Shown here: one piece after another, positions 1 through 6,785 of the stretch
How the letters are laid out: each line of letters starts with the position of its first letter
Position numbering within the stretch: position 1 is the first letter of the stretch
Origin: an uncultured Balneolaceae bacterium
GTDB taxonomy: Bacteria > Bacteroidota > Rhodothermia > Balneolales > Balneolaceae
Reading direction: 5' to 3'
Assembly: GCA_938003885.1 (NCBI GenBank)
Contig: CALKWT010000248.1
Span: 1-14,996 of the forward strand
Length of the DNA stretch: 14,996 nucleotides
Notes under the pieces: model-generated
Told to the model about the DNA's origin: nothing
The model's input: the letters and a program-made list of their open reading frames with translations, nothing else
The model's database searches: none
Program-made: the position numbers and the translations under genes

Positions 1-678
1 CAGCATGGGCAATACAGGCGAGGGAATCAAACCGGGATGAAAGACACGAAGCGGGCTCTCCTTCTTTAAAAAGAGATCGTCCGATGCCATCGCCTGTTCA
101 AATAGTTCCGCCTTGTTCTGTGACCAGGGAGCGTCACTGTGGAGGAGATCCCATCTCTTCAGCAGCTTCTTCCACAGCCGGGCCTGCCAGGCGGCATCTC
201 CTCGCCGGGGAGCGTTCTTTTGCCACTCCGTCATCATTTCCGGACGGTAAAAAAGGTAAGCATCAAATACATAAGCGATGTTGGCCGCCAGCTGCAAGGC
301 CGCCTTCTCTTTCCGGGCTTCCGGCTGCATTTGAAGATAACGGTCGATCCGCTGGAGACCCTCCATGCGTTCGCTGCCCAGAAACTCATCCGTCAGGGCC
401 CATTTGATCGGATCCAGATCGGATGCCAGCTTCTCGGGAAGGTCGGGAAACGTTTTTCGGATCACATTCCAGATCCACTCTGAAGGGAGCAGATACCGGA
501 TATTGGCAGCCATCCCCGTTTTCCGGGCCAGAAAGAGGCGCAGCCAGCGGGCACTGTCCTGGTTGGGTACCATCATGGTGACCGGCTGGAGAGGATCCGG
601 TGGGCCGGCTTCAGACAGGTTTTGCACTAGGGCGTCAGCCAGCGTAGTAAGAGAGTGACTTTTATACAGTTGAATCAT
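1..678 (-). CDS. recC: RecC, exodeoxyribonuclease V gamma subunit, N-terminal part (runs off left edge)
   Basis: RecC is the non-catalytic scaffold and Chi-recognition subunit of the RecBCD helicase-nuclease, which resects double-strand breaks for recombination. The minus frame is open from the ATG at 676-678 to the window edge and gives 226 residues; E. coli RecC is about 1,120, so roughly a fifth is visible. The recognisable N-terminal pattern is MIQLYKSHSLTTLADAL, then VTMMVPNQDSARWLRL (the inactivated helicase-like motif region), then AANI followed by LPSEWIW, and later DAYLFYRPEMMTEW, which matches the YRP(D/E) segment of the family. The frame ends near the 'RVF..G' strand that opens the next helicase-like motif. 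It lies 91 bp after the GT4 gene on the same strand. A TGTATTTG element (711-718, minus) one base off the Bacteroidota -7 consensus could be its own promoter, but this is weak. recB and recD would be expected beyond the left edge. Confidence 0.9.
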   Translation of the reverse strand, partial: MIQLYKSHSLTTLADALVQNLSEAGPPDPLQPVTMMVPNQDSARWLRLFLARKTGMAANIRYLLPSEWIWNVIRKTFPDLPEKLASDLDPIKWALTDEFLGSERMEGLQRIDRYLQMQPEARKEKAALQLAANIAYVFDAYLFYRPEMMTEWQKNAPRRGDAAWQARLWKKLLKRWDLLHSDAPWSQNKAELFEQAMASDDLFLKKESPLRVFHPGLIPSPVLPML

Positions 679-769
679 AGTCTCAAGATCGTATCCCCGT
701 TTCCCTTTTACAAATACATTTGATGACTCCTCTGCGAATATAGGATTTGTGATCGACTTGCCGAAACCG

Positions 770-1912
770 TTATCTCAACGTTCCCAATAATTGCCTGTAC
801 ACCTCCAACTTCTGATCAACGACCAGGCTTACGGCAAACTCCTCGATCGCTTTTTTTCTGCTCTGTCGCCCGAACTCCTCCCGCACACCCGGATGGCTCA
901 TCAGATAGAGAATCCGCTCTGCCAGCAGCCTCTCATCCCCTGCAGGAACGAGATAGCCGTTTAATCCATCCACCACAATTTCCCGGCATCCCGGCAGATC
1001 TGTCGTCAACAGCGGTTTGCCTGAGGCAGCCCCTTCTATCAGAGACATGGGTACCCCTTCCCGCATCATGGTGGGAAGACAGATCACCGAAGAGTGCTGC
1101 ATCGCGGGGGCGACATCCTCGATCTTGCCGTGAACTCTCACATTGGGGAGCTCTTTCCACGCTTCGATCGCTTCCGGTTCCACAGAGAGCGGATTGGCAG
1201 GATAGGGCTCCCCATAGAGATGAAACTCCACTTCCGGCATTTGAGAACCTACAATTTTTGCAGCATCAATAAACTCATGGAGGCCCTTACTCCAGAGCAA
1301 CCGGCCGAAGTAGGAGACCCTGGCCTTTTCGTCCGCCTGCGGCGCGGGACGGAAACGCTCCGTATCCACTCCCGAACCGCGGATCACTGTGATACTGGAC
1401 CCCGGAAGCAGCCTTCGCTCAAGGACGGTCTGCCGGTCATCTCCATTCTGAAGGATGAGCCGGTGGTTGGGGTGGGAAAATCCGTAGCGGAAAAGCGGTT
1501 CAGTGATCAGCCTGATGAGCTGATTGTTCAGGGTATCGAGGGTGTAGAGGTACCCCAACCCGGCAAGCAGATTGACCGGCGCCTTCACACCGGCTCTCCG
1601 GGCGGCAATGCTACCGTAGAGAACGGGCCGCATGGTGACGTGATGGACAAGATCAGGACGAACCTCCCGGTAGAGCCGGGTCAAATTCCCAACCATCCGA
1701 AGCTCATCTCTCAACGTTCCTTTCTCTTCCAGCCAGGGCAGCGGTATAAATTCCAGACCCATCTGCCGGATCTCCGGGCCCATGCCTGTATCGGCGGCTG
1801 CCACAGCGACCTCCATGCCAGCCTCCTTTGCAGCGAGTGCGAAAGGGGTGCGGTGAGAGAGAAAATACCAATCTACATTTACAACGAATAGAAGTTTTAC
1901 GGGAGCGCGCAA
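770..1912 (-). CDS. Glycosyltransferase family 4 (GT-B fold)
   Basis: This is a cytoplasmic or membrane-associated retaining glycosyltransferase that would add one sugar from a nucleotide-sugar donor to a lipid-linked glycan. It has 380 residues, normal for GT4. The N-terminal acceptor domain opens with KLLFVVNVDWYFLSHR, a pattern common in surface-polysaccharide GT4 enzymes. The C-terminal donor domain has VSYFGRLLWSKGL and the E-x7-E donor-binding motif at E285 and E293 within REGVPMSLIEGAASG, followed by GCREIVVDGLNGYLVPAGD. The start is a TTG. In this frame only four sense codons lie between the preceding gene's stop and that TTG, and no ATG or GTG is available, so a rare start is likely. 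It is the third gene of a tight operon, 12 nt after the second GT2 gene. The donor and acceptor sugars cannot be read from sequence. Confidence 0.93.
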   Translation of the reverse strand: MRAPVKLLFVVNVDWYFLSHRTPFALAAKEAGMEVAVAAADTGMGPEIRQMGLEFIPLPWLEEKGTLRDELRMVGNLTRLYREVRPDLVHHVTMRPVLYGSIAARRAGVKAPVNLLAGLGYLYTLDTLNNQLIRLITEPLFRYGFSHPNHRLILQNGDDRQTVLERRLLPGSSITVIRGSGVDTERFRPAPQADEKARVSYFGRLLWSKGLHEFIDAAKIVGSQMPEVEFHLYGEPYPANPLSVEPEAIEAWKELPNVRVHGKIEDVAPAMQHSSVICLPTMMREGVPMSLIEGAASGKPLLTTDLPGCREIVVDGLNGYLVPAGDERLLAERILYLMSHPGVREEFGRQSRKKAIEEFAVSLVVDQKLEVYRQLLGTLR

Positions 1913-1924
1913 TGATCTGAGCTT

Positions 1925-2878
1925 TCAGGTTCCTGGTTCTTTTTGGCGGGAAGACACCCTCTTACGGGCAAGATAATAAAATAAATCTGCCGACAGAAGG
2001 TTCGCCATCCTCATCCCAAAGCCGTAAAAACCGTTCAGTTGCCGGGCGTAAACTAAAAGTTTATCGGAGAGCCAGCGGTTCTGTTCGGTTTTTGCCGCTG
2101 CCCAGTGAATGGCCAGGTTCTTCATCAGAAAACGTTTCAGGCGGCGCTGTACCGGTGGCGGGAACAGGTCCATCTCCCGGACATAAGCTTCAAGGTGGTA
2201 GGGCACGTGTTCTCTTCTTCTCATCTCCGCAGTAAAATCCTCCCTGTGAACGGTCGTACCGATCTTGGCAGAAAAAGCAAACGTACCATAGATCCCGGCG
2301 CGGAGCCAGAGCCAGATATCCTCTCCGTTGGGAATGCCTTCAGGAAAGCCGCCCAGCACTTCGAAAAAAGAGCGGCGAATCGAGACCGACGAGGAGTGAA
2401 TCAGGCCATACCCCTTCCGGTAAGCTGTCAGAAAATCGGGGACGATGCCGGAAAAGTTTTCCTTGCAAAAGACGGAGGGGTATTCGAACTGGCCGTTGCG
2501 GTGGATGCGGTAGCGAAGACTGAAAAAGTCAGCTTCCGGATACTGCTGAATCAGCCGGGCCATCTCCTCCAGGTATCCCGGCTCCCACGCATCATCCGCA
2601 TCCAGGAAACAGAGGGTGCGGGCTGTTGCCGCTGCTGCACCTGCATTCCGCGCACTGGAAACTCCGCCATTTTCTTGAGAGAACCATTTTAAAAAGTGGA
2701 ATTTTTCCGCAAACTCGCGGACGGTTTTTAGACTGTCATCGGTTGACCCGTCATCCACGACGATCACCTCGGCCGGCAGGAGCTTCTGGCTGGTGACCGA
2801 TTTCAGGGCCCGTCCGATGGTCTCCTCTTTGTTGTAAAGCGGAATGACGACCGCAATATCGGGGTGGATGCTATCCAT
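1925..2878 (-). CDS. Glycosyltransferase family 2 (GT-A fold), second gene of operon
   Basis: This is a GT2 enzyme of 317 residues, expected to transfer a sugar from a nucleotide-sugar donor during surface polysaccharide synthesis. Visible GT-A features are the N-terminal strand IAVVIPLYNKEETI (residues 8-21), the donor-binding VVDDGSTDDS (40-49), QENGGVSSARNAG (68-80), the metal-binding DADD within FLDADDAWEP (93-96), and a downstream GEDIWLWLR block carrying the ED pair expected of the catalytic-base region. No C-terminal membrane helices are evident. The ATG at 2876-2878 overlaps the stop of the preceding GT2 gene by 8 nt (ATGGATAG) and has a GGAGAGG ribosome-binding site 4 nt upstream. 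Translation is therefore probably coupled to that gene. The sugar specificity is unknown. Confidence 0.93.
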   Translation of the reverse strand: MDSIHPDIAVVIPLYNKEETIGRALKSVTSQKLLPAEVIVVDDGSTDDSLKTVREFAEKFHFLKWFSQENGGVSSARNAGAAAATARTLCFLDADDAWEPGYLEEMARLIQQYPEADFFSLRYRIHRNGQFEYPSVFCKENFSGIVPDFLTAYRKGYGLIHSSSVSIRRSFFEVLGGFPEGIPNGEDIWLWLRAGIYGTFAFSAKIGTTVHREDFTAEMRRREHVPYHLEAYVREMDLFPPPVQRRLKRFLMKNLAIHWAAAKTEQNRWLSDKLLVYARQLNGFYGFGMRMANLLSADLFYYLARKRVSSRQKEPGT

Positions 2879-3737
2879 GCAACCTCTCCGTTTCTGCTCC
2901 CCCCTCCCGGCGAATAGGTTCCCGCCTTCTGTACGATATTCCTGCTCTTTTCAGCAACCCCGACAGAAAAAGTTTGGTGATGCTGGTCGCTACAGTAAAA
3001 CTCCTTTGGACCCTGGATACACCGTGGTTTTCCAGTAATTTCAGCCGCTCCAGAAAGGTAGCATACCCCCCGCTGACCCCGCCATCCCTGTATCTGGAGA
3101 CAGCAAATCCGAGGGGGAACCCCTTCATATTTCTTTCCAGCATTCTCAGGATCAGATCGTAATCGGAATTGATGGTGTAGTCGAGGTTGTACAACCCAAT
3201 CTTTTCAAAGACTTTTTTCCGCATGTAGAGCCCTCCGTGAGGATACGGTATCTGTTTGTATTTCCGCTCATCCAATTCCTCTTCTGCAACCGGCTTTGCT
3301 TCAGAATAGACCTCTCCGTTCTCTCTCATCCTGGAAACACTTCCGTAATAGTAGTCGTAGCCGGGATATTGATCGGCAGCGTGTGCAATTTTTGAAATCA
3401 CATTCTCATGCAGCAGGTCATCGGAGTTGAGAACCCCGATCAGATCCCCGCTGGCCATCCGAATCCCTTTATTCATCGCATCATAAATACCCTCATCTGG
3501 CTCACTGGCCCAGGAGGTGATCTGCGCTGCATACTTCCGAATAATCTCGACGCTGCCATCGGTTGATCCCCCGTCGATAACGAGGTACTCCATGTTTGGG
3601 TAGTCCTGGCCAAGGACGCTCTCTATCGCCTGTTCCAAATACTTTGCGCCGTTGTAGACGACCGTGATGATCGTGATTTTCTTTCCTTTCAGACAACCTG
3701 AAGTCCCTTGTTCTGATGATTGCAACAAGTCTAACAC
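2871..3737 (-). CDS. Glycosyltransferase family 2 (WcaA-like), first gene of operon
   Basis: This is a GT2 enzyme of up to 288 residues. It shows KKITIITVVYNGAKYL (19-34), the donor-binding VIDGGSTDGS (53-62), EPDEGIYDAMNKGI (79-92), which is typical of the WcaA-like subgroup, and the metal-binding NSDD (104-107). A later NLDYTINSDYDLILRM block matches the acceptor-side conserved region of this subgroup. The start is uncertain. The frame has no ATG before the conserved core. The given start is a GTG at 3735-3737, in-frame TTG codons follow at 3728 and 3725, and the frame closes upstream at 3753-3755. Relatives usually begin only a few residues before the KITIITVVYNG strand, so about 15 residues here may not be translated. 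It is the first gene of the three-glycosyltransferase operon, downstream of a structured leader-like region. Confidence 0.9.
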   Translation of the reverse strand: MLDLLQSSEQGTSGCLKGKKITIITVVYNGAKYLEQAIESVLGQDYPNMEYLVIDGGSTDGSVEIIRKYAAQITSWASEPDEGIYDAMNKGIRMASGDLIGVLNSDDLLHENVISKIAHAADQYPGYDYYYGSVSRMRENGEVYSEAKPVAEEELDERKYKQIPYPHGGLYMRKKVFEKIGLYNLDYTINSDYDLILRMLERNMKGFPLGFAVSRYRDGGVSGGYATFLERLKLLENHGVSRVQRSFTVATSITKLFLSGLLKRAGISYRRREPIRREGGAETERLHG

Positions 3738-3911
3738 CCGGACATATTGATTTTAGTGGCCGATTGAGATACAATCTGAAATTAAGGAAGCGTCCTATCC
3801 TATCCTAATTCCTTTCTTTTCAAATGGCCCGTTCAGTTCACGCTGACAGCCCCCCGGCAACGCCCGGGAGGGATTCGTTGCATCGACACACTCCAAAGAA
3901 GAGAGGACAAT

Positions 3912-3996
3912 CCTTCCGCCGGGATCACGTCAAGCAGCGGAAGGTGATGTACTGAGCCCGATCCCTGAAGGACAATACCGGACATTTCATCACCTT
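3912..3996. repeat. Two mutually exclusive perfect stems sharing four bases
   Basis: CCTTCCGC at 3912-3919 pairs with GCGGAAGG at 3937-3944 (8 bp, 17-nt loop). AAGGTGATG at 3941-3949 pairs with CATCACCTT at 3988-3996 (9 bp, 38-nt loop). The two stems compete for bases 3941-3944, so they cannot form together in full. That is the geometry of attenuators and some riboswitches, but it can also arise by chance. The strand transcribed is unknown. On the minus strand it would lie 175-260 nt ahead of the glycosyltransferase operon. Confidence 0.5.
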
Positions 3997-4027
3997 ATCC
4001 CTGCTTCCTGCCCCAGCCCGATCCCTG
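3955..4027. repeat. 13-bp direct repeat, two copies 60 bp apart
   Basis: The 13-mer AGCCCGATCCCTG occurs at 3955-3967 and again at 4015-4027. A looser third copy, GAGCCGATCCCC, is near 4290. The first copy lies inside the loop of the 3941-3996 stem. The second lies just inside the GC-rich 4007-4053 stem. This could be a protein-binding site pair or a local duplication. Confidence 0.55.
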
Positions 4028-4352
4028 TGGCAAATTTCCCGGCCGGGGGCAGGTCGGATGTTTCGTAAGGTTCCAGAACAGCAACTCCAAAAGTTTATTT
4101 TTTATAAATCTCTTTTTAACTGTAAAAATAAGCAGTACATTCCCCCTGAACTAAATAAACTAATGACTATAAACAGTGATACTCTGAGGGATCCATACCC
4201 GGAAAGAGCTCTCCGAATCAGGAGTGAAACTGGCTTACGTGACCATAACAAACGATCGCTCTCAATGTGACGATCGGTGTCATGATATAGAGCCGATCCC
4301 CGCTTGCCCTGCTTTTTCACCATTGCTGGCATACCCTCAGAGGACTGCTTAA

Positions 4353-5546
4353 GTGATGATGATGATGACGGTACTAAATCAAAAAGTTGCCGCCCTGTTC
4401 AAACTCCCTCCCGGGCGCATGCTGACCTATCTGACAGGATATCCCTTCGCCCGGCTCGGGAAACAGACACCCCGTGTCCATGCTATCCATTCAGAACTCC
4501 GATGGATTAGAGCAGCAATTGGCTACCTCAAACTCCTGGGCGAGAGCCAGCTGCCTGATATGGATCCGCAATTTTTACAGGAAGTCCGGAATTATTATCA
4601 CCCGGTGGGCCACTATATCCATCCGGACGATTATCGGATTTTCTTCCACCTCACCGGTCAAAAAAACAAAAAATTTATCTCCAACTATCTTTTTCACAAT
4701 CACGTGATGAGCGTTCTGAATCCGGCAGGCCTGGAGTCAAACCTGATGGATAAAAATGTTTACAGCCGGATCTACAGTGAATTCCGGCAGCCTGAAACCC
4801 TGCTCCGTTACATGCGGGGAGCATTCTATAATGCGAAGTACCGGATGATCTCATCTGCAGAAGCGGAGAGGGTGCTGCTCAATGCCGAAATAGAATGGGT
4901 TATCAAGCCATCGCGCTTCAGCAATAGCGGTACCGGGGTCTTTACCGGTAGCTCTTCAGGTGGTAAAATCGTAATGAACGGAGCTGAACGTTCGCTCGGG
5001 TATTTTAGAAATAATTATCCGGAGGGATTCATTATACAGGAGAGGGTGAAGCAGTCGGAGCATTTGAGCGTTTTTCATCCGGGATCTCTCAATACGCTGA
5101 GAGTCTTCACTCTCCGGCTGGGTTCTGAAATTGTGACGCTTCCTGGTACGTATGCCAGATTCGGCAGAGGCGGGAATCATGTGGACAATATGGGGTCGGG
5201 CGGTGTGGGCTGTGGTGTGAGAGCAGGCGGAGAGCTGACTCCCCGGGGTATTTCCAACGATCTGAAGTGGGTCGAACGGCATCCCGATACGGGAATTGTA
5301 TTTTCAGGGCGGAAGCTTCCATTCTACGCAGAGGTGATGAGTTTTGTCACAGAGATGCATCGCGTCCCCCCGGAGATCGGACTGGCTTCCTGGGATATAG
5401 CAATCGATGAAAAGGATGAGCCGGTTTTAATCGAAATCAATACCTTCTACCCCAACAGCTTCAATCCGCAGCTGCTGAATGGTCCGTTCTTCGGGGAGTA
5501 TACCGATGCCGTCCTCGATCATACCATCCGTAAGAAATACCACTGA
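4353..5546 (+). CDS. Sugar-transfer-associated ATP-grasp protein
   Basis: This 397-residue protein belongs to the ATP-grasp family found next to polysaccharide sugar-transfer genes. ATP-grasp enzymes join a carboxylate to an amine or similar nucleophile through an acyl-phosphate. For this branch the substrate is not established, and amino-acid decoration of a surface glycan is the usual guess. Seen here are EWVIKPSRFSNSGTGVF with the ATP-binding VIKP at 183-186, FIIQERVKQSEHLS as the adenine-side strand and linker, a glycine-rich GRGGNHVDNMGSGGVG block from 271, and DIAIDEKDEPVLIEIN with the metal-binding E361 and N363. No signal peptide or membrane helix is evident, so it is probably cytoplasmic. 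The start is GTG followed by four in-frame ATG codons (4353-4367). AGAGGA at 4339-4344 is 8 nt before the GTG and 11 nt before the first ATG, so the exact start is open. It is divergent from the glycosyltransferase operon and convergent with rmlA. Confidence 0.9.
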   Translation: MMMMMTVLNQKVAALFKLPPGRMLTYLTGYPFARLGKQTPRVHAIHSELRWIRAAIGYLKLLGESQLPDMDPQFLQEVRNYYHPVGHYIHPDDYRIFFHLTGQKNKKFISNYLFHNHVMSVLNPAGLESNLMDKNVYSRIYSEFRQPETLLRYMRGAFYNAKYRMISSAEAERVLLNAEIEWVIKPSRFSNSGTGVFTGSSSGGKIVMNGAERSLGYFRNNYPEGFIIQERVKQSEHLSVFHPGSLNTLRVFTLRLGSEIVTLPGTYARFGRGGNHVDNMGSGGVGCGVRAGGELTPRGISNDLKWVERHPDTGIVFSGRKLPFYAEVMSFVTEMHRVPPEIGLASWDIAIDEKDEPVLIEINTFYPNSFNPQLLNGPFFGEYTDAVLDHTIRKKYH

Positions 5547-5604
5547 GCGGCTCTCCGCCTGAGGGTTCCGGCTCTTAACGATTTGGCCAGCTGCTGTCGA
5601 CGGT

Positions 5605-6480
5605 TCAGCCTCTTTTCTGATGGATCAGGCTGCGGAGATACTCACCATATCCATTCTTGTTCAGTTCTGCAGCTTTTTCCAGAACCGCCTCATCCGAAAT
5701 CCATTTCTGGCGCCAGGCGATCTCCTCAAGGCAGGCTATTTTATACCCCTGACGCCTCTCGATAATCTCGACAAACTGGGCAGCCTCCATCATCGAATCG
5801 TGTGTGCCGGTATCCAACCATGCATAGCCGCGTCCCAGAATTTCCACATTCAGTTTCCCTTTCTCAAGATACGCCTGGTTGACAGACGTAATCTCCAGTT
5901 CTCCTCTTGAGGAGGGTTTGATATTTTTGGCGATTTCAACCACATCGTTATCATAAAAATAGAGCCCCGTAACCGCAATATTGCTGGGAGGGTTCGCCGG
6001 CTTCTCCACAATGGCGACAGCTCTGTTATTCTCATCCACCTTTACCACGCCAAATTGCTCGGGAGTTTTCACCTTGTATCCAAAAATTGTAGCCCCCTGC
6101 AGATTCTCTACAGAATTTCGGAGGATCGGCGTGAATCCCTGACCGTAGAAGATGTTATCCCCCAAAATCAGGCAGACAGAGTCATCTCCGATAAACTCCT
6201 CACCGATGATAAACGCCTGAGCCAATCCTTCCGGCTTTGGCTGAACCGCGTAAGAGAGCTGAAGGCCCCATTCCGAGCCATCTCCCAGCAGGCGCCGGAA
6301 ACTTGCGCTGTCTTCCGGTGTGGTGATGATCAGGATCTCCCGGATTCCCGCCAACATCAGAACAGAGAGCGGATAGTAGATCATCGGTTTGTCATAGACT
6401 GGCATCAGCTGTTTACTGATCGCTTTGGTTACGGGATATAGCCGGGTGCCGGAGCCTCCGGCTAAAATAATTCCTTTCAT
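5605..6480 (-). CDS. rmlA: Glucose-1-phosphate thymidylyltransferase
   Basis: RmlA (RfbA) makes dTDP-glucose from dTTP and glucose-1-phosphate in the cytoplasm. This is the first step to dTDP-rhamnose and other dTDP-deoxysugars used in surface polysaccharides. The 291 residues match the usual length of about 290. The nucleotidyl-transfer signature GGSGTRLYPVT sits at 8-18, with the expected R13 and K23, then LMPVYDKPMIYYPLS, QPKPEGLAQAF (80-90) and the metal-binding LGDN (106-109). EKP followed by NIAVTGLYFYDN and the late LDTGTHDSMMEA block are also as in the family. The ATG at 6478-6480 starts exactly at MKGIILAGG, with no clear Shine-Dalgarno sequence. The rest of the rhamnose pathway (rmlB, rmlC, rmlD) is not in the window. 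The leader contains a 12-bp perfect inverted repeat. Its product could supply the neighbouring glycosyltransferases. Confidence 0.97.
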   Translation of the reverse strand: MKGIILAGGSGTRLYPVTKAISKQLMPVYDKPMIYYPLSVLMLAGIREILIITTPEDSASFRRLLGDGSEWGLQLSYAVQPKPEGLAQAFIIGEEFIGDDSVCLILGDNIFYGQGFTPILRNSVENLQGATIFGYKVKTPEQFGVVKVDENNRAVAIVEKPANPPSNIAVTGLYFYDNDVVEIAKNIKPSSRGELEITSVNQAYLEKGKLNVEILGRGYAWLDTGTHDSMMEAAQFVEIIERRQGYKIACLEEIAWRQKWISDEAVLEKAAELNKNGYGEYLRSLIHQKRG

Positions 6481-6785
6481 ACTGCGGTAAATCTATATGA
6501 TATTCGAAGTTTTAAAGAACCTGTGGTGCCGTCACGTTTTGATCTTTTGAAACAGGTTCTTTACCATGATTCTGGTCTGAATGCTAACAAGAACTTAAGC
6601 TTTTGAATCGTCATTTTCTTCAGAAGCACGATAAAGTTTATATAATCCTTTGGAGATCTCTTCCGTTGGATACCCTGCTTCTACAGATCATAAGGGAGTT
6701 GGTACCTGAATGAAGATCCAAAGTTTCATACAGAGCCGGCGGACAGCCTCATCGGGATTCCTTTGAATCATCCCCCTCCCTTCCA
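6481..6785. other. Intergenic region upstream of rmlA and downstream of the ABC permease
   Basis: No gene is supported in these 305 bp. The region lies downstream of the ABC exporter operon and upstream of rmlA, both on the minus strand. It contains the inverted repeat at 6513-6563 and AT-rich sequence at 6630-6650. It should hold the rmlA promoter if rmlA is not read through from the exporter. I found no convincing promoter hexamers and no stem followed by a T-run on either strand. Confidence 0.6.
6513..6563. repeat. 12-bp perfect inverted repeat in the rmlA leader
   Basis: TAAAGAACCTGT at 6513-6524 is the exact reverse complement of ACAGGTTCTTTA at 6552-6563, with 27 nt between. The nearer arm ends 33 bp before the rmlA ATG. 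There is no T-run after the right arm on either strand, so it is a poor intrinsic terminator. An operator, an RNA leader hairpin or a mobile-element remnant are possible readings. Confidence 0.75.

Larger units (their letters stand above)
3738..4352. other. Intergenic region between divergent glycan genes, with several inverted repeats and no supported gene
   Basis: This 615-bp stretch separates the minus-strand glycosyltransferase operon from the plus-strand ATP-grasp gene. Short open frames inside it look like chance and resemble nothing. It holds (TCCTA)x3 at 3793-3807 and perfect inverted repeats at 3857-3862/3876-3881 (6 bp), 3912-3919/3937-3944 (8 bp), 3941-3949/3988-3996 (9 bp) and 4007-4014/4046-4053 (8 bp, GC-rich). 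A 13-bp direct repeat lies at 3955-3967 and 4015-4027. An AT-rich block runs 4090-4175, and two CGATCG palindromes sit at 4253-4258 and 4271-4276. Both divergent transcripts probably start here. I could not place a convincing -7/-33 or -10/-35 pair. Confidence 0.6.

Noticed and set aside
1094..1891. 265-codon plus-strand open frame
   Set aside because: It lies antisense across the GT4 gene, which has clear family motifs. Its own translation shows no domain and no ribosome-binding site.
4058..4332. Overlapping short open frames on both strands (70 and 76 codons)
   Set aside because: They have no recognisable domain, no good start context, and overlap each other in a non-coding AT-rich region.
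5547..5558. GCGG-CTCT-CCGC mini-hairpin after the ATP-grasp stop
   Set aside because: Four base pairs without a T-run on either strand is not enough for a terminator call between the convergent genes.
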